Positions 1-7,578 of a stretch of DNA of 24,521 nt are shown piece by piece. The translations under genes and the position numbers were made by a program. Each line of letters opens with the position of its first letter. Position 1 is the first letter of the stretch. The stretch comes from CAIYMF01 sp943329595. GTDB lineage: Bacteria; Actinomycetota; Actinomycetes; S36-B12; CAIYMF01. The stretch lies in the NCBI GenBank assembly GCA_943329595.2, contig CALQEM020000027.1:1-24521 (forward strand). The letters run 5' to 3'. Under the pieces are notes generated by a model, which saw nothing but the letters and a program-made list of their open reading frames with translations, had not been told where the DNA came from and did no database searches.

Positions 1-258
1 CGCTGTCAACGCCACGAAGTCAGCTTCTGGAATGAGATGTGGATGCTGGGGACGCGGCTGGGAGTGGACATGGATGTCGTGTCAGGCGCAGTGGCGACGT
101 CGACTGAGGCGTCGGTGAACCCGCAGTACGCGATTCGAGGCGGACGGCCGTATGAAGGTGAGTGCTTGCCCAAGGATGTGCGGGCGCTGGTCGGGTTTCT
201 CGAGAGCGTCGGTTCGCCGGCGACAGTGTTAGGGGCCGTCGAGGCCGTCAACACCCTC
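1..258 (+). pseudogene. UDP-glucose/GDP-mannose dehydrogenase family fragment, frameshifted and 3'-truncated
   Basis: The open frame from base 1 gives SFWNEMW, then a stretch ending in GGRPYEGECLPKD and VEAVN. This fits the central helix and catalytic-cysteine loop (CLPKD) of NAD-dependent nucleotide-sugar dehydrogenases, which oxidise a UDP- or GDP-hexose to the uronic acid. Two lesions are visible. First, bases 2-19 encode AVNATK in another frame, and the family motif NATK-(I)-SFWNE would be restored by one extra base near position 19/20, so a one-base deletion is likely. Second, family similarity stops around base 258 (VNTLMG), and the frame runs on into IS-derived sequence to a stop at 501. 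The C-terminal UDP-binding domain is absent. The gene enters from outside the window, so its 5' part was not seen. The family call is good; the exact substrate is unknown. Confidence 0.75.
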
Positions 259-366
259 ATGGGGGTCTGGAGTCCCTCCGACTGCCGTGTCGCTCCGTCC
301 CAGGGTGTGTGGTTCCCTATCTGGGGGCAATCGACAGCACCGATACGTGCGATGACGATTTCGTGC

Positions 367-407
367 CGGGACACACCAGAGTCTCCGGACATGCCGGGGC
401 AGTTCAC
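367..407. repeat. 41-bp direct repeat copy 1 (probable IS terminus scar)
   Basis: This segment matches 2372-2412 at 37 of 41 positions in the same orientation. On the minus strand it begins GTGAACTGCCCCGG, which resembles the outer ends of actinobacterial IS3-family elements. That resemblance is from memory and was not searched. The sequence between the dehydrogenase break (about 258) and this repeat has no recognisable gene and is probably IS-derived. Confidence 0.7.
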
Positions 408-454
408 CTTGACGCATTTCCAGCCTCCGCCCACGGAACCTAACCAGCAAGCAG

Positions 455-1063
455 CTATGCGTGAGGCGGCAAAAACTCAGGCGCCGTGGCGTGGCCGTTA
501 GCCGCGATGCCTGTACGGCGTAGGACCCCAGCCAGAGTCAGCCAAAGGATCTTCAGGTCAAGCTGGAGAGAGACGTTGTCGACATACCAGACATCGAGCT
601 CAAACTTCTCACTCCACTCCAGCTCATTGCGCCCATTCACCTGAGCCCATCCGGTAACACCCGGACGGACCTCGTGACGCCGGGCCTCCCGATCGGAATA
701 GCGAGGGAGATACTCCATGAGCAGGGGGCGCGGACCCACAAGACTCATCTCGCCCCGCAGGACGTTGACGAGCTCAGGCAACTCATCGAGGCTCAAGGAG
801 CGCAGAACAGACCCGGCCTTCGTGAGGCGATCGGCGTCAGTATCCCCATCGGCCTCGACCTCGCTCACCATGGTCCTGAACTTGATGATGGTGAAGGGCT
901 GAGCGTCTTGCCCCGGGCGTTGTTGCCTAAACAGCACCGGTCTGCCCATTGAGCTGACAACTACGACCGCAGCCGCGGCTTGAAAAGGTAACGAGACGGC
1001 GAGGCCGAGGGCTGAAAGTCCGATGTCTATCAGTCGTTTGCCGCGACGGCGGTAGAAGTCCAT
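455..1063 (-). CDS. pglC-like: PglC-type initiating phosphosugar transferase (bacterial sugar transferase family)
   Basis: A 202-residue protein of the small monotopic phosphoglycosyl transferase family. It moves a sugar-1-phosphate from a UDP-sugar to undecaprenyl phosphate at the inner membrane face, starting repeat-unit synthesis. It has basic residues then one hydrophobic re-entrant segment (about 12-38), KFRTM at 61-65, the catalytic Asp-Glu pair in SLDELPEL (D93, E94), LVGPRPLL at 108-115 and GVTGWAQVNGRN at 135-146. The length and the phrases RRHEV, ELDVWYVDN and LDLKILWLT match PglC rather than the long WbaP/WcaJ forms, which carry an extra N-terminal membrane domain. Its ATG overlaps the stop of the upstream aminotransferase gene by one base (TAATG), so translation is probably coupled. 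The likely substrate is a UDP-4-amino-4,6-dideoxy or diacetamido sugar, inferred from the neighbour. Confidence 0.88.
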   Translation of the reverse strand: MDFYRRRGKRLIDIGLSALGLAVSLPFQAAAAVVVVSSMGRPVLFRQQRPGQDAQPFTIIKFRTMVSEVEADGDTDADRLTKAGSVLRSLSLDELPELVNVLRGEMSLVGPRPLLMEYLPRYSDREARRHEVRPGVTGWAQVNGRNELEWSEKFELDVWYVDNVSLQLDLKILWLTLAGVLRRTGIAANGHATAPEFLPPHA

Positions 1064-2190
1064 TAGAGCGAGTCAGTGAGGACGCGAGTGACGAGGGAAC
1101 AGACGCGATCGATGTCGTCACCAGTGAGTGTGGAACCGGAGGGCAGGCACAGGCCATCTCTAAACAGCTCATCGGCCACGCCTGTGAGGTAGCACTGTTC
1201 CCCAGCGAACACTGGCTGCTGGTGCATCGGCTTCCACACGGGACGCGACTCAATCTCGTGCGTCGCGAGAATCTCGCGGATTCGGCGCGGTGCGTCGGGG
1301 TGGAGCGATGGGTCAAAGAGGGCAGTGGTCAGCCACATGTTTGACTGGCCCCACGGGGGATCTCCAACGACTGTCACACCCTCGATAGCGCCAAGTCTGT
1401 CGAGGTAAAGGTCGAAATGTGACCGACGCCTAGCCATCATCTCGGGCAGGCGCTGTAGTTGAGCTCGGCCAAGTGCAGCGAGGACGTTCGACATCCGGCA
1501 GTTGTAGCCGATCTCCTCATGCTGATACCACGGTGCCTGCTCGCGAGATTGAGTGCTCCAAAACCGCACCTTCTCTACCAAGTCGCGATCATCGCTCACG
1601 AGCATGCCGCCACCCGACGTGGTCATGATCTTGTTTCCATTGAAAGAAAACACGGCCGCCGCACCGAATGCGCCCACGGGAGCTTCGCCGAACGTGGCAC
1701 CCAGGGACTCAGCTGCGTCGGCCAGCACGGGGATGTCATGCTCACGAGCAATGTCCAGAATCGCACGGTAGTTGCAGGGACGGCCAAACACGTCGACAGT
1801 CACGATGGCGCTGGGGCGCTCTCCGCGGGTCTCTAGATCCTTCAACGCAGTGACCAGTGCCTCCTGATCCAGATTCCACGAATCACGCTCGACGTCCACG
1901 AACACGGGCCGTGCGCCGGTGTAGGTGACCGCAAATGCAGTTGCGCCAAAGGTAAGGGTTGGCACCAGGACAAGGTCCCCGGCTTTCACTCCCAAGGCCT
2001 GCAGTCCCAGATGAAGGGCGGCCGTGCCCGAGGAGAGTGCAACAGCTGTACCCACGTCACAGAATGCACGCATGTCTGACTCGAAGCCGTCTACTTCTGG
2101 TCCCAGAGGTGCCACCCAGCCCGAGCGCAGGGCTGCTGTGACGCGCTCAACTTCCAGTTCGGTGACGTCAGGCGACGAGAGGAATAGCAC
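1063..2190 (-). CDS. pglE-like: PglE-type PLP-dependent sugar aminotransferase (DegT/DnrJ/EryC1/StrS family)
   Basis: A 375-residue PLP aminotransferase expected to convert a UDP-4-keto-6-deoxy-HexNAc to the 4-amino sugar. The PLP lysine is K187 in SFNGNK, followed by TTSGGGML. The cofactor-binding aspartate lies in VLADAAESLGA (D158), and substrate-loop SSGTAALHLGL is at 53-63. The N-terminus FLSSPDV...GWVAPLGPEVDGFE is the typical PglE opening, which supports the GTG start at 2190 even though no Shine-Dalgarno sequence precedes it. TAGTCT lies six bases upstream and could be the -10 of a leaderless transcript. It forms an operon with the PglC-like gene. The matching 4,6-dehydratase could be the PglF-like protein at 21865-23754. 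No PglD-like acetyltransferase lies between them. Other family members act on dTDP-sugars, so substrate is inferred. Confidence 0.88.
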   Translation of the reverse strand: MLFLSSPDVTELEVERVTAALRSGWVAPLGPEVDGFESDMRAFCDVGTAVALSSGTAALHLGLQALGVKAGDLVLVPTLTFGATAFAVTYTGARPVFVDVERDSWNLDQEALVTALKDLETRGERPSAIVTVDVFGRPCNYRAILDIAREHDIPVLADAAESLGATFGEAPVGAFGAAAVFSFNGNKIMTTSGGGMLVSDDRDLVEKVRFWSTQSREQAPWYQHEEIGYNCRMSNVLAALGRAQLQRLPEMMARRRSHFDLYLDRLGAIEGVTVVGDPPWGQSNMWLTTALFDPSLHPDAPRRIREILATHEIESRPVWKPMHQQPVFAGEQCYLTGVADELFRDGLCLPSGSTLTGDDIDRVCSLVTRVLTDSL

Positions 2191-2680
2191 GGTTCGAGAC
2201 TAGCCAACCTCAACAACTTCGGGGCCTCGACACCATTAAAACCGTTCAGTCCTTAGTCCATTCGACAACCAACACCCAACGAGTGCAGGGTCACAGATGC
2301 AGGTCGAGCTGCGCGAATGCAAGAAGTGGAAAACCCGCATCTAGTTCACGGAATCGCGACTAAGCGAATGGCGGGACACACCAGAGTCTGCGGACTCGCC
2401 GGGGCGGTTCACAGCCAACTCCGAGGCCTCAAACCCGCCGTCTCACCACCACGGGCCAATGGTCCCGCCTCGGCATGCTCCGGGATCGAACAACGCAAAA
2501 GATCTGGCTCCACTGGACGCGCGGTGGGGCCGATCTCTCGCGTGTCTCATCGAATGCTCTGGCGATCACGTGGCGGCCTAAGCATTGTTTGATCCGACCA
2601 TCCGTCCGCTCAGAAAGGTCAGTTCGTACCCTCTATAGTGAGGGAAGACGGAAATATGCTCACCTATCTCTGGGGGGACC
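2191..2680. other. Intergenic region between divergent operons, with IS scar
   Basis: This 490-base gap separates the minus-strand pglE-like gene from the plus-strand capE-like operon, so it should hold both promoters. It contains the second copy of the 41-bp repeat (2372-2412). A TATAGT at 2634-2639 could be the -10 of the capE promoter, with no convincing -35. Short open frames here (for example 2317-2592) have no recognisable motif or supporting ribosome site. Confidence 0.5.
2372..2412. repeat. 41-bp direct repeat copy 2 (probable IS terminus scar)
   Basis: Matches 367-407 with four mismatches, same orientation. The two copies bracket the pglC-pglE pair at a distance of 2,005 bases. Confidence 0.7.
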
Positions 2681-3700
2681 ATGGGGCAGCAGACCGTCCT
2701 TGTGACCGGAGGAACCGGATCTTTCGGGTCCACTGTCACGCGTCAGCTCCTAGCGGGCGATGTTGGCGAGGTGCGGATCCTGTCGCGGGACGAAGCCAAG
2801 CAGGACGACCTGCGCCGGCGGCTGAACGACGAGCGCGCCCGGTTCTACGTGGGCGATGTCCGCGACCTCAAGTCGGTTGCCGACGCCATGGTCGGCGTCG
2901 ACTTCGTGTTTCATGCCGCAGCGCTAAAGCAGGTGCCGTCGTGCGAGTTCTTCCCGCTGCAGGCCGTGGCCACGAACGTCCACGGCACCGACAATGTCAT
3001 CCAGTCGGCTCACGACTGCGGGGTAAAGTCAGTTGTGTGCCTGAGCACTGACAAGGCTGTCTACCCGATCAACGCTATGGGCATCAGCAAGGCGATGATG
3101 GAGAAAGTTGCTCAGGCCTTCGCGCGCAATCACCCCGAGTCCCAGACGGTTGTGTCGGTCACTCGCTACGGCAACGTCATGTTTTCGCGCGGCTCGGTGA
3201 TCCCCCTTTTCGTTGAGCAGGTCCGTTCAGGCCGGCCGCTAACCGTGACCGATCCGGATATGACTCGATTTCTGATGTCGCTGGATGAGTCGGTCGAACT
3301 GGTCAACTACGCGTTCGCTAACGCGGAGCCCGGGGACCTGTTCGTGCGCAAGGCGCCTGCTGCCACCGTGGCCGATCTGGCTCGCGCGGTGGCTCTGGTG
3401 CTCGGGGTGAACGAGCCCGAGCACCAGGTGATCGGTACCCGACACGGAGAGAAGCTCTTCGAGTCACTGCTCTCCCGCGAGGAGATGGCCAAGGCCGAGG
3501 ACTGCGGGGACTACTTCCGCGTCTCTCTAGACGGGCGTTCCCTCAACTATGGCAAGTACGTCGAGCAGGGCACACCAAGGATTGATGAGATCACCGACTA
3601 CACCTCGCACAACACGAAGCGTCTCACGGTGGAAGGCGTGGCCGAGATATTGGTGACGCTTCCGGCGATACAGCAGTTGCTCAGGGAAGGGTCGCGGTGA
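2681..3700 (+). CDS. capE-like: UDP-GlcNAc 4,6-dehydratase/5-epimerase, CapE/FnlA type
   Basis: A 339-residue extended SDR of the CapE/FlaA1 group. CapE/FnlA enzymes convert UDP-GlcNAc to a UDP-4-keto-6-deoxy-L-HexNAc, the first step toward UDP-L-FucNAc. Visible features are the NAD(P) glycine motif TGGTGSFG (9-16), HAAALKQVP (78-86), LSTDKAVYPINAMG (121-134) and M133-x-x-x-K137, which replaces the classical Tyr-x-x-x-Lys as usual in this group. RHGEKLFESLLS near residue 250 and the short C-terminus without a membrane domain distinguish it from long PglF/CapD proteins. A G-rich run (2672-2677) three bases before the ATG serves as ribosome site, rather close. It is the first gene of a three-gene operon; its stop overlaps the next start by four bases (GTGA). 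The operon neighbours make the L-FucNAc route much more likely than pseudaminic acid. Confidence 0.92.
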   Translation: MGQQTVLVTGGTGSFGSTVTRQLLAGDVGEVRILSRDEAKQDDLRRRLNDERARFYVGDVRDLKSVADAMVGVDFVFHAAALKQVPSCEFFPLQAVATNVHGTDNVIQSAHDCGVKSVVCLSTDKAVYPINAMGISKAMMEKVAQAFARNHPESQTVVSVTRYGNVMFSRGSVIPLFVEQVRSGRPLTVTDPDMTRFLMSLDESVELVNYAFANAEPGDLFVRKAPAATVADLARAVALVLGVNEPEHQVIGTRHGEKLFESLLSREEMAKAEDCGDYFRVSLDGRSLNYGKYVEQGTPRIDEITDYTSHNTKRLTVEGVAEILVTLPAIQQLLREGSR

Positions 3701-4827
3701 TCACGGTCGATCCTGTGACGCGCCCTCGGATCGCGATCACCGGACCGGATGGGTTCGTCGCATGGCATGTGCGATGTGCCGCCAGAGCAAGATGGGGTGG
3801 CGACCTGGTGGGGCTGGGTAGGAAGGAGTTCGCCAACCCGGAACTGCTGAACGCCGGGATCGCCTCTGCCGACGCCGTGATCCATCTGGCCGGGGTCAAT
3901 CGCGCCAATGACGAGTCCGACGTGAAGCGGATCAACCCCTGGCTGGCTGAGCAACTGGTGGCCTCCTGTGAGCGCACCGGCCGAGTCATCCCTGTGGTGT
4001 ACGGCAACTCGATCCATTCGCTGGGTGATTCGGTCTTCGGGGTGGCCAAGCGCGAGGGTGCCGAGATCTTGGCCGAGTGGGCGGCCCGCTCTGGAGCGTC
4101 GGTGGTGGACGTCGTGATGCCCAACATTTTCGGCGAGCACGGGGTGCCCCACTACAACTCGGTGATCGCGACGTTCAGTCACCTCATCGCCCGCGGGGAG
4201 AAGCCCGAGCTGGTTGACGATAAGGAGCTGCCACTGGTTCACGTGCAGCGGGTAGCAGATCTGCTGCTTGACCAAGCACTGGCGCCGACGACCGGGACAC
4301 TGAGGGTCGAGGGCGCTCACTTGATGGTCAGCGACGTGCTGACCCAGCTTCAGTCGATTGCAGCGGACTACCGCACCGGCATCATGCCGGACCTCGCTGA
4401 CCCGTTCACCCGCGATCTCTTCAACACATACCGCGCGGCCACGTTCCCCGAGCAGTGGCCGATCCACCCTCAGGTGAACTCCGACCAGCGTGGCGGCCTC
4501 GTTGAGACCGTCAAAGCCGCTGGCGGGCAGACCCAGGTCTTCTACTCCTCTACCAACTCGGGGTTCACTCGCGGCGAGCACTGGCACAGACGCAAGGTGG
4601 AGCGATTCCTTGTCCTGCGTGGCCAGGCCGAGATCAGGCTGCGCAAGTTGTTCACCGACGAAGTCGTGACCTTCCCCGTCAGTGGCGAGCGTCCTGCGAT
4701 CATCGACATGCCCACGATGTGGGTTCACTCGATCACCAACACCGGCCCTGACGAGCTGATCACTCTGTTCTACGCGGACGAAATCTTCGACCGCGCCCGG
4801 CCCGACACCTACCCCGAAGAGGTCTGA
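3697..4827 (+). CDS. capF-like: CapF/FnlB-type bifunctional SDR reductase-cupin of UDP-L-FucNAc synthesis
   Basis: A 376-residue two-domain protein. Residues 10-250 form an SDR reductase (GPDGF at 16-20; AVIHLAGVNRA at 60-70; MPNIFGEHG at 141-149). Residues 257-376 form a cupin with metal-ligand candidates H295 and H297 (GEHWH), E302 and H344, ending in DEIFDRARPDTY, the hallmark of CapF. In characterised CapF the cupin acts on the CapE product and the SDR domain reduces the 4-keto group with NADPH to give UDP-2-acetamido-2,6-dideoxy-L-talose. GTG start at 3697 is preceded by AGGGAAGG and overlaps the upstream stop, so coupling is likely. Oddity: where the SDR Tyr-x-x-x-Lys is expected the protein reads F114-G-V-A-K118, so the catalytic tyrosine appears to be phenylalanine. 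Confidence 0.9.
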   Translation: MITVDPVTRPRIAITGPDGFVAWHVRCAARARWGGDLVGLGRKEFANPELLNAGIASADAVIHLAGVNRANDESDVKRINPWLAEQLVASCERTGRVIPVVYGNSIHSLGDSVFGVAKREGAEILAEWAARSGASVVDVVMPNIFGEHGVPHYNSVIATFSHLIARGEKPELVDDKELPLVHVQRVADLLLDQALAPTTGTLRVEGAHLMVSDVLTQLQSIAADYRTGIMPDLADPFTRDLFNTYRAATFPEQWPIHPQVNSDQRGGLVETVKAAGGQTQVFYSSTNSGFTRGEHWHRRKVERFLVLRGQAEIRLRKLFTDEVVTFPVSGERPAIIDMPTMWVHSITNTGPDELITLFYADEIFDRARPDTYPEEV

Positions 4828-4830
4828 GTC

Positions 4831-5973
4831 GTGAAGGTCCTGACCGTCGTTGGCACCAGGCCTGAAATCATCCGTCTCGCCGCAGTGATGCGCCGGCTCG
4901 ATTCGACCCGCGGGATCGAGCACGTGCTGGTCCACACCGGCCAGAACTGGGACCACCAGCTCAACGGGGTCTTCTTCGAGGAGATGGGACTGCGACCACC
5001 TGACCACATGCTCGATGTCGACGTCTCGTCTCTGGGGGCCACCTTGGGCGACATCCTGCGTAAGACCGAGTCGGTGCTTGCTGCCGAGCGGCCCGACGCG
5101 TTTCTCGTCCTCGGCGACACTAACAGCGCTTTGTCGCTGATCATGGCCAAACGCATGCAGATTCCGACGTTCCACATGGAGGCAGGTAACCGCTGCTTTG
5201 ATGCCAACGTCCCGGAGGAGACCAACCGACGCCTCGTAGACCACACCGCCGACTTCAACCTCGCCTACACCGAGCACGCCCGCCGCAACCTGCTGGCCGA
5301 AGGCCTGCATCCTCGGCGGGTGCTGGTGACTGGCTCCCCAATGAATGAGGTCCTCGGCCTCTATCGCGAGGCGATCGAGGCGTCGAAAGCAGTCGACGAG
5401 CTCGGCGTCACCGCGGGGGAGTACTTCCTGGTCTCCGCGCATCGCGAGGAGAATGTGGACGGCCGTGCGCGCCTTGCGCTGCTGGTCGGTGCCCTGAACG
5501 CCGTGGCCGAGGAATGGGGATGGCCTGTGCTGGTGTCCACTCATCCCCGGACGCGTAAGAGGCTCGAGGCCGGCGTGGCGGAGGGCTCTGGCTCGGTCGC
5601 CGGGGAGCTGGCGGCGCATCCGCTTGTCAGGTTCAATCCCCCGTTCGGGTTCCTGGATTACAACCGGCTTCAGAAGAGCGCAGTCTGCGTGCTCTCCGAC
5701 AGCGGGACCATCAGTGAGGAGTCCACGATCCTTGGCTTCCCGGCTGTGACCCTGCGCTCGTCCATCGAGCGGCCCGAAGCCCTCGACACCGGCTCCATCA
5801 CCATGACCGACCTAGACCCCGCCACCGTGGTCGCGGGCGTCCGGTTCGTGATGGACCGAGGCGTCCCGCCTGAACTGCCCGCCGACTACGCGGTCACGAA
5901 CACTAGCGAGCGCGTCGTGAATTTCATCCTCTCTACAGCCGGCCAACATCGGTTCTGGAGCGGATTGCGGTAG
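4831..5973 (+). CDS. capG-like: UDP-HexNAc 2-epimerase of the CapG/FnlC type
   Basis: A 380-residue member of the WecB/hydrolysing UDP-GlcNAc 2-epimerase family (GT-B fold). The CapG/FnlC branch epimerises C2 of the L-talose intermediate to yield UDP-N-acetyl-L-fucosamine. Motifs seen are VVGTRPEI at 6-13, HTGQN at 35-39, LGDTNSAL (D96), FHMEAGNRCFD (E117), NVPEETNRR (E129/E130) and VSAHREEN (H204). The late SDSGTISEES phrase near residue 289 binds the UDP phosphates in this family. The GTG start lies three bases after the capF stop, with GAAGAGG as ribosome site. Together the three genes form a complete, uninterrupted UDP-L-FucNAc cassette. A generic WecB making UDP-ManNAc is possible from the fold alone, but the operon argues for CapG. 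Confidence 0.9.
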   Translation: MKVLTVVGTRPEIIRLAAVMRRLDSTRGIEHVLVHTGQNWDHQLNGVFFEEMGLRPPDHMLDVDVSSLGATLGDILRKTESVLAAERPDAFLVLGDTNSALSLIMAKRMQIPTFHMEAGNRCFDANVPEETNRRLVDHTADFNLAYTEHARRNLLAEGLHPRRVLVTGSPMNEVLGLYREAIEASKAVDELGVTAGEYFLVSAHREENVDGRARLALLVGALNAVAEEWGWPVLVSTHPRTRKRLEAGVAEGSGSVAGELAAHPLVRFNPPFGFLDYNRLQKSAVCVLSDSGTISEESTILGFPAVTLRSSIERPEALDTGSITMTDLDPATVVAGVRFVMDRGVPPELPADYAVTNTSERVVNFILSTAGQHRFWSGLR

Positions 5974-6294
5974 TTGTCGCTCGAGTTGTCTGGTGTGACT
6001 CCCGTCGCGAGGGATGTTCGAGTTGGTCTCGCCCCGCGGTGACTCGGACTCAGGCAGCCATGGGCAGGTGGACCACGGTGATGTGGGTCTGCTGAAGGTT
6101 CAGTTGACACCGTGACACAGGTCACTCCATGCCCACACGGGCAATCGTGGACTCAGACAGCATCTGAATCAACCAAAGGGGGTCAGGTCAGAAGCCTTAC
6201 CGCACGAAGAATCACAGCACGTGAGAGGATCCGCTGTAAATACTCAAGGGTGAGTCGGCTCACGTTTCGATGGTGCGGATTGGCGGATTCTTCA
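5974..6294. other. Intergenic stretch with IS-end scar upstream of the polymerase gene
   Basis: No gene is convincing here. It holds a 27-bp sequence (6083-6109) that recurs at the tip of the IS element at 13.7 kb. An open frame continuous with the polymerase gene runs back to a GTG at 6112, but the extra 61 residues are polar, Arg-rich and partly derived from the scar, so they are treated as untranslated. Confidence 0.5.
6083..6109. repeat. 27-bp direct repeat copy 1 (solo IS end)
   Basis: Identical to 13732-13758 except for one base (A versus C at the thirteenth position), in the same orientation. The second copy lies just beyond the transposase stop of the mosaic IS element, so this is best read as an orphan end of the same kind of element. 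Confidence 0.7.
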
Positions 6295-7578
6295 ATGGCG
6301 AGTCCACACCTGCGGCGCCAGTCACCGGTCATTGATCGGGGGCGATCCACGCGACGGCGCCCGACGGCCGGGGGTAGACGACCCTCAGGGCAGTCCACGC
6401 GGATAGATGTGTGCCTTTTAGTAGTCCCCCTAGGTTTCGCGATAGTGAATCCTGGAACAGGAATTCTGTCCGGGCACTACGCATCGATTGCCGTGACCAT
6501 CTTCATCCTCCTCCGCTACGGAGCGGCGCACCGATTCTTTCTGGTCGATCTGGTGGCGTTTTGCGCTGGCGGCTTCGTGCTTCTGAGTCCGTTGTGGGCT
6601 TTCGATTGGGACGCCTCTGCATCCCCAAGCCGAGGCGCCGCGGCGGTGCTCTTCTACTTTGTGACAGTGCGCATAGTGGTCAGCGACGCGCGTCGTTTCG
6701 CTTGGCTCGTCCGCAGCATTGTTGTCGTCTGCGCGATCTACGCCGCGTACTTTGCGGTAACGGCAAGGGCGCTTGACTCGATGACCAGTCGCGTGTCAGT
6801 AGAATTTGCGAACGCTAACTACTCCGGTGTCATCTTGGCATTTGGTGCCGTCGCTTCACTCTGGGTGGCACTGCACGATGCACCCATCCCCCCCAAGTTG
6901 CGCGGTCTATCGGCGATCGCTGGTGTGCTCCAGTCCTGGGCGGTGCTGCTCACCGGTTCACGCGCGTCCTTCGCCGGGCTCCTTGCTGGATTGGCAGTCA
7001 TTGGTCTTTGTCACCGGCCTTGGCGAGCCGTTCGAATTGCCACGCTGGTACTCGTGGTCGTCGGCTTCGTGATCGGCTTCGCGCCCTCCTCTGCAAGCAT
7101 CTTCTTGGCCGTGTCCCAATCTGTGACACCATTCTCGACCTTTCAACGTGGCGCTCAAACCCTTGGCGACCTGTCCGGGCGCGAGGAGATCTGGGCGTCC
7201 ACTCGAACGATCGCTTCCGAGAATTGGCTGCTCGGTGCCGGCCCCGAGGGCTACAGACTCTTAGGTGGTTCGCAGATTCTTGCGCACGCGTGGGGGCTCG
7301 ACTACGTCGCCTCCGTGGGGTTGCTCGGGGCGTCGCTATTGGCAAGCGTCGTTCTCATGAGTTTCCTCTGCAAAGGGGTCGGTGCGACAGGCGCAATAAG
7401 CCGACCAGCCGTTCTGTGGACGTGCGGCACGGCTCTTGTACTACTCCCCAGCCTGGTGCTGGCGTCGATCCAGTGGACTCTGTGGGCGTGGGTCGGATTC
7501 GCATTGTGGTCCAAAGCGCACTTGCTGGACGGTGGCGCAGGAGAGAAGGAAATTGACGCCAAACTCATTCATGCTTGA
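6295..7578 (+). CDS. wzy-like: Wzy/O-antigen ligase-type polysaccharide polymerase
   Basis: About 427 residues from the ATG at 6295. The body is a polytopic membrane protein with roughly ten hydrophobic helices. Between helices lie LTGSRASFAGLLAGL and, in the large periplasmic loop, SGREEIWASTRTI...NWLLGAGPEGY, both typical of the O-antigen ligase/Wzy_C family. In a Wzx/Wzy system this enzyme joins lipid-linked repeat units on the outer membrane face. The start is uncertain: ATG 6295 has a weak GGCGGA upstream, and a GTG further in (about 6406) would begin closer to the first helix. The frame is open back to 6112, but that part overlaps an IS scar. Its 3' end overlaps the convergent glycosyltransferase gene by 14 bases. 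Polymerase rather than ligase is inferred from the adjacent flippase. Confidence 0.82.
   Translation: MASPHLRRQSPVIDRGRSTRRRPTAGGRRPSGQSTRIDVCLLVVPLGFAIVNPGTGILSGHYASIAVTIFILLRYGAAHRFFLVDLVAFCAGGFVLLSPLWAFDWDASASPSRGAAAVLFYFVTVRIVVSDARRFAWLVRSIVVVCAIYAAYFAVTARALDSMTSRVSVEFANANYSGVILAFGAVASLWVALHDAPIPPKLRGLSAIAGVLQSWAVLLTGSRASFAGLLAGLAVIGLCHRPWRAVRIATLVLVVVGFVIGFAPSSASIFLAVSQSVTPFSTFQRGAQTLGDLSGREEIWASTRTIASENWLLGAGPEGYRLLGGSQILAHAWGLDYVASVGLLGASLLASVVLMSFLCKGVGATGAISRPAVLWTCGTALVLLPSLVLASIQWTLWAWVGFALWSKAHLLDGGAGEKEIDAKLIHA

Noticed and set aside
3598..5619. 673-codon open frame on the minus strand across the cap operon
   Set aside because: It is antisense to three well-recognised, coupled genes. 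The product is rich in His, Arg, Gln and Asp with no domain, as expected from a high-GC shadow frame.
6112..6294. N-terminal extension of the polymerase frame from GTG 6112
   Set aside because: The 61 residues are polar and Arg-rich, start inside the 27-bp IS-end repeat region and have no ribosome site; family members begin shortly before the first helix.
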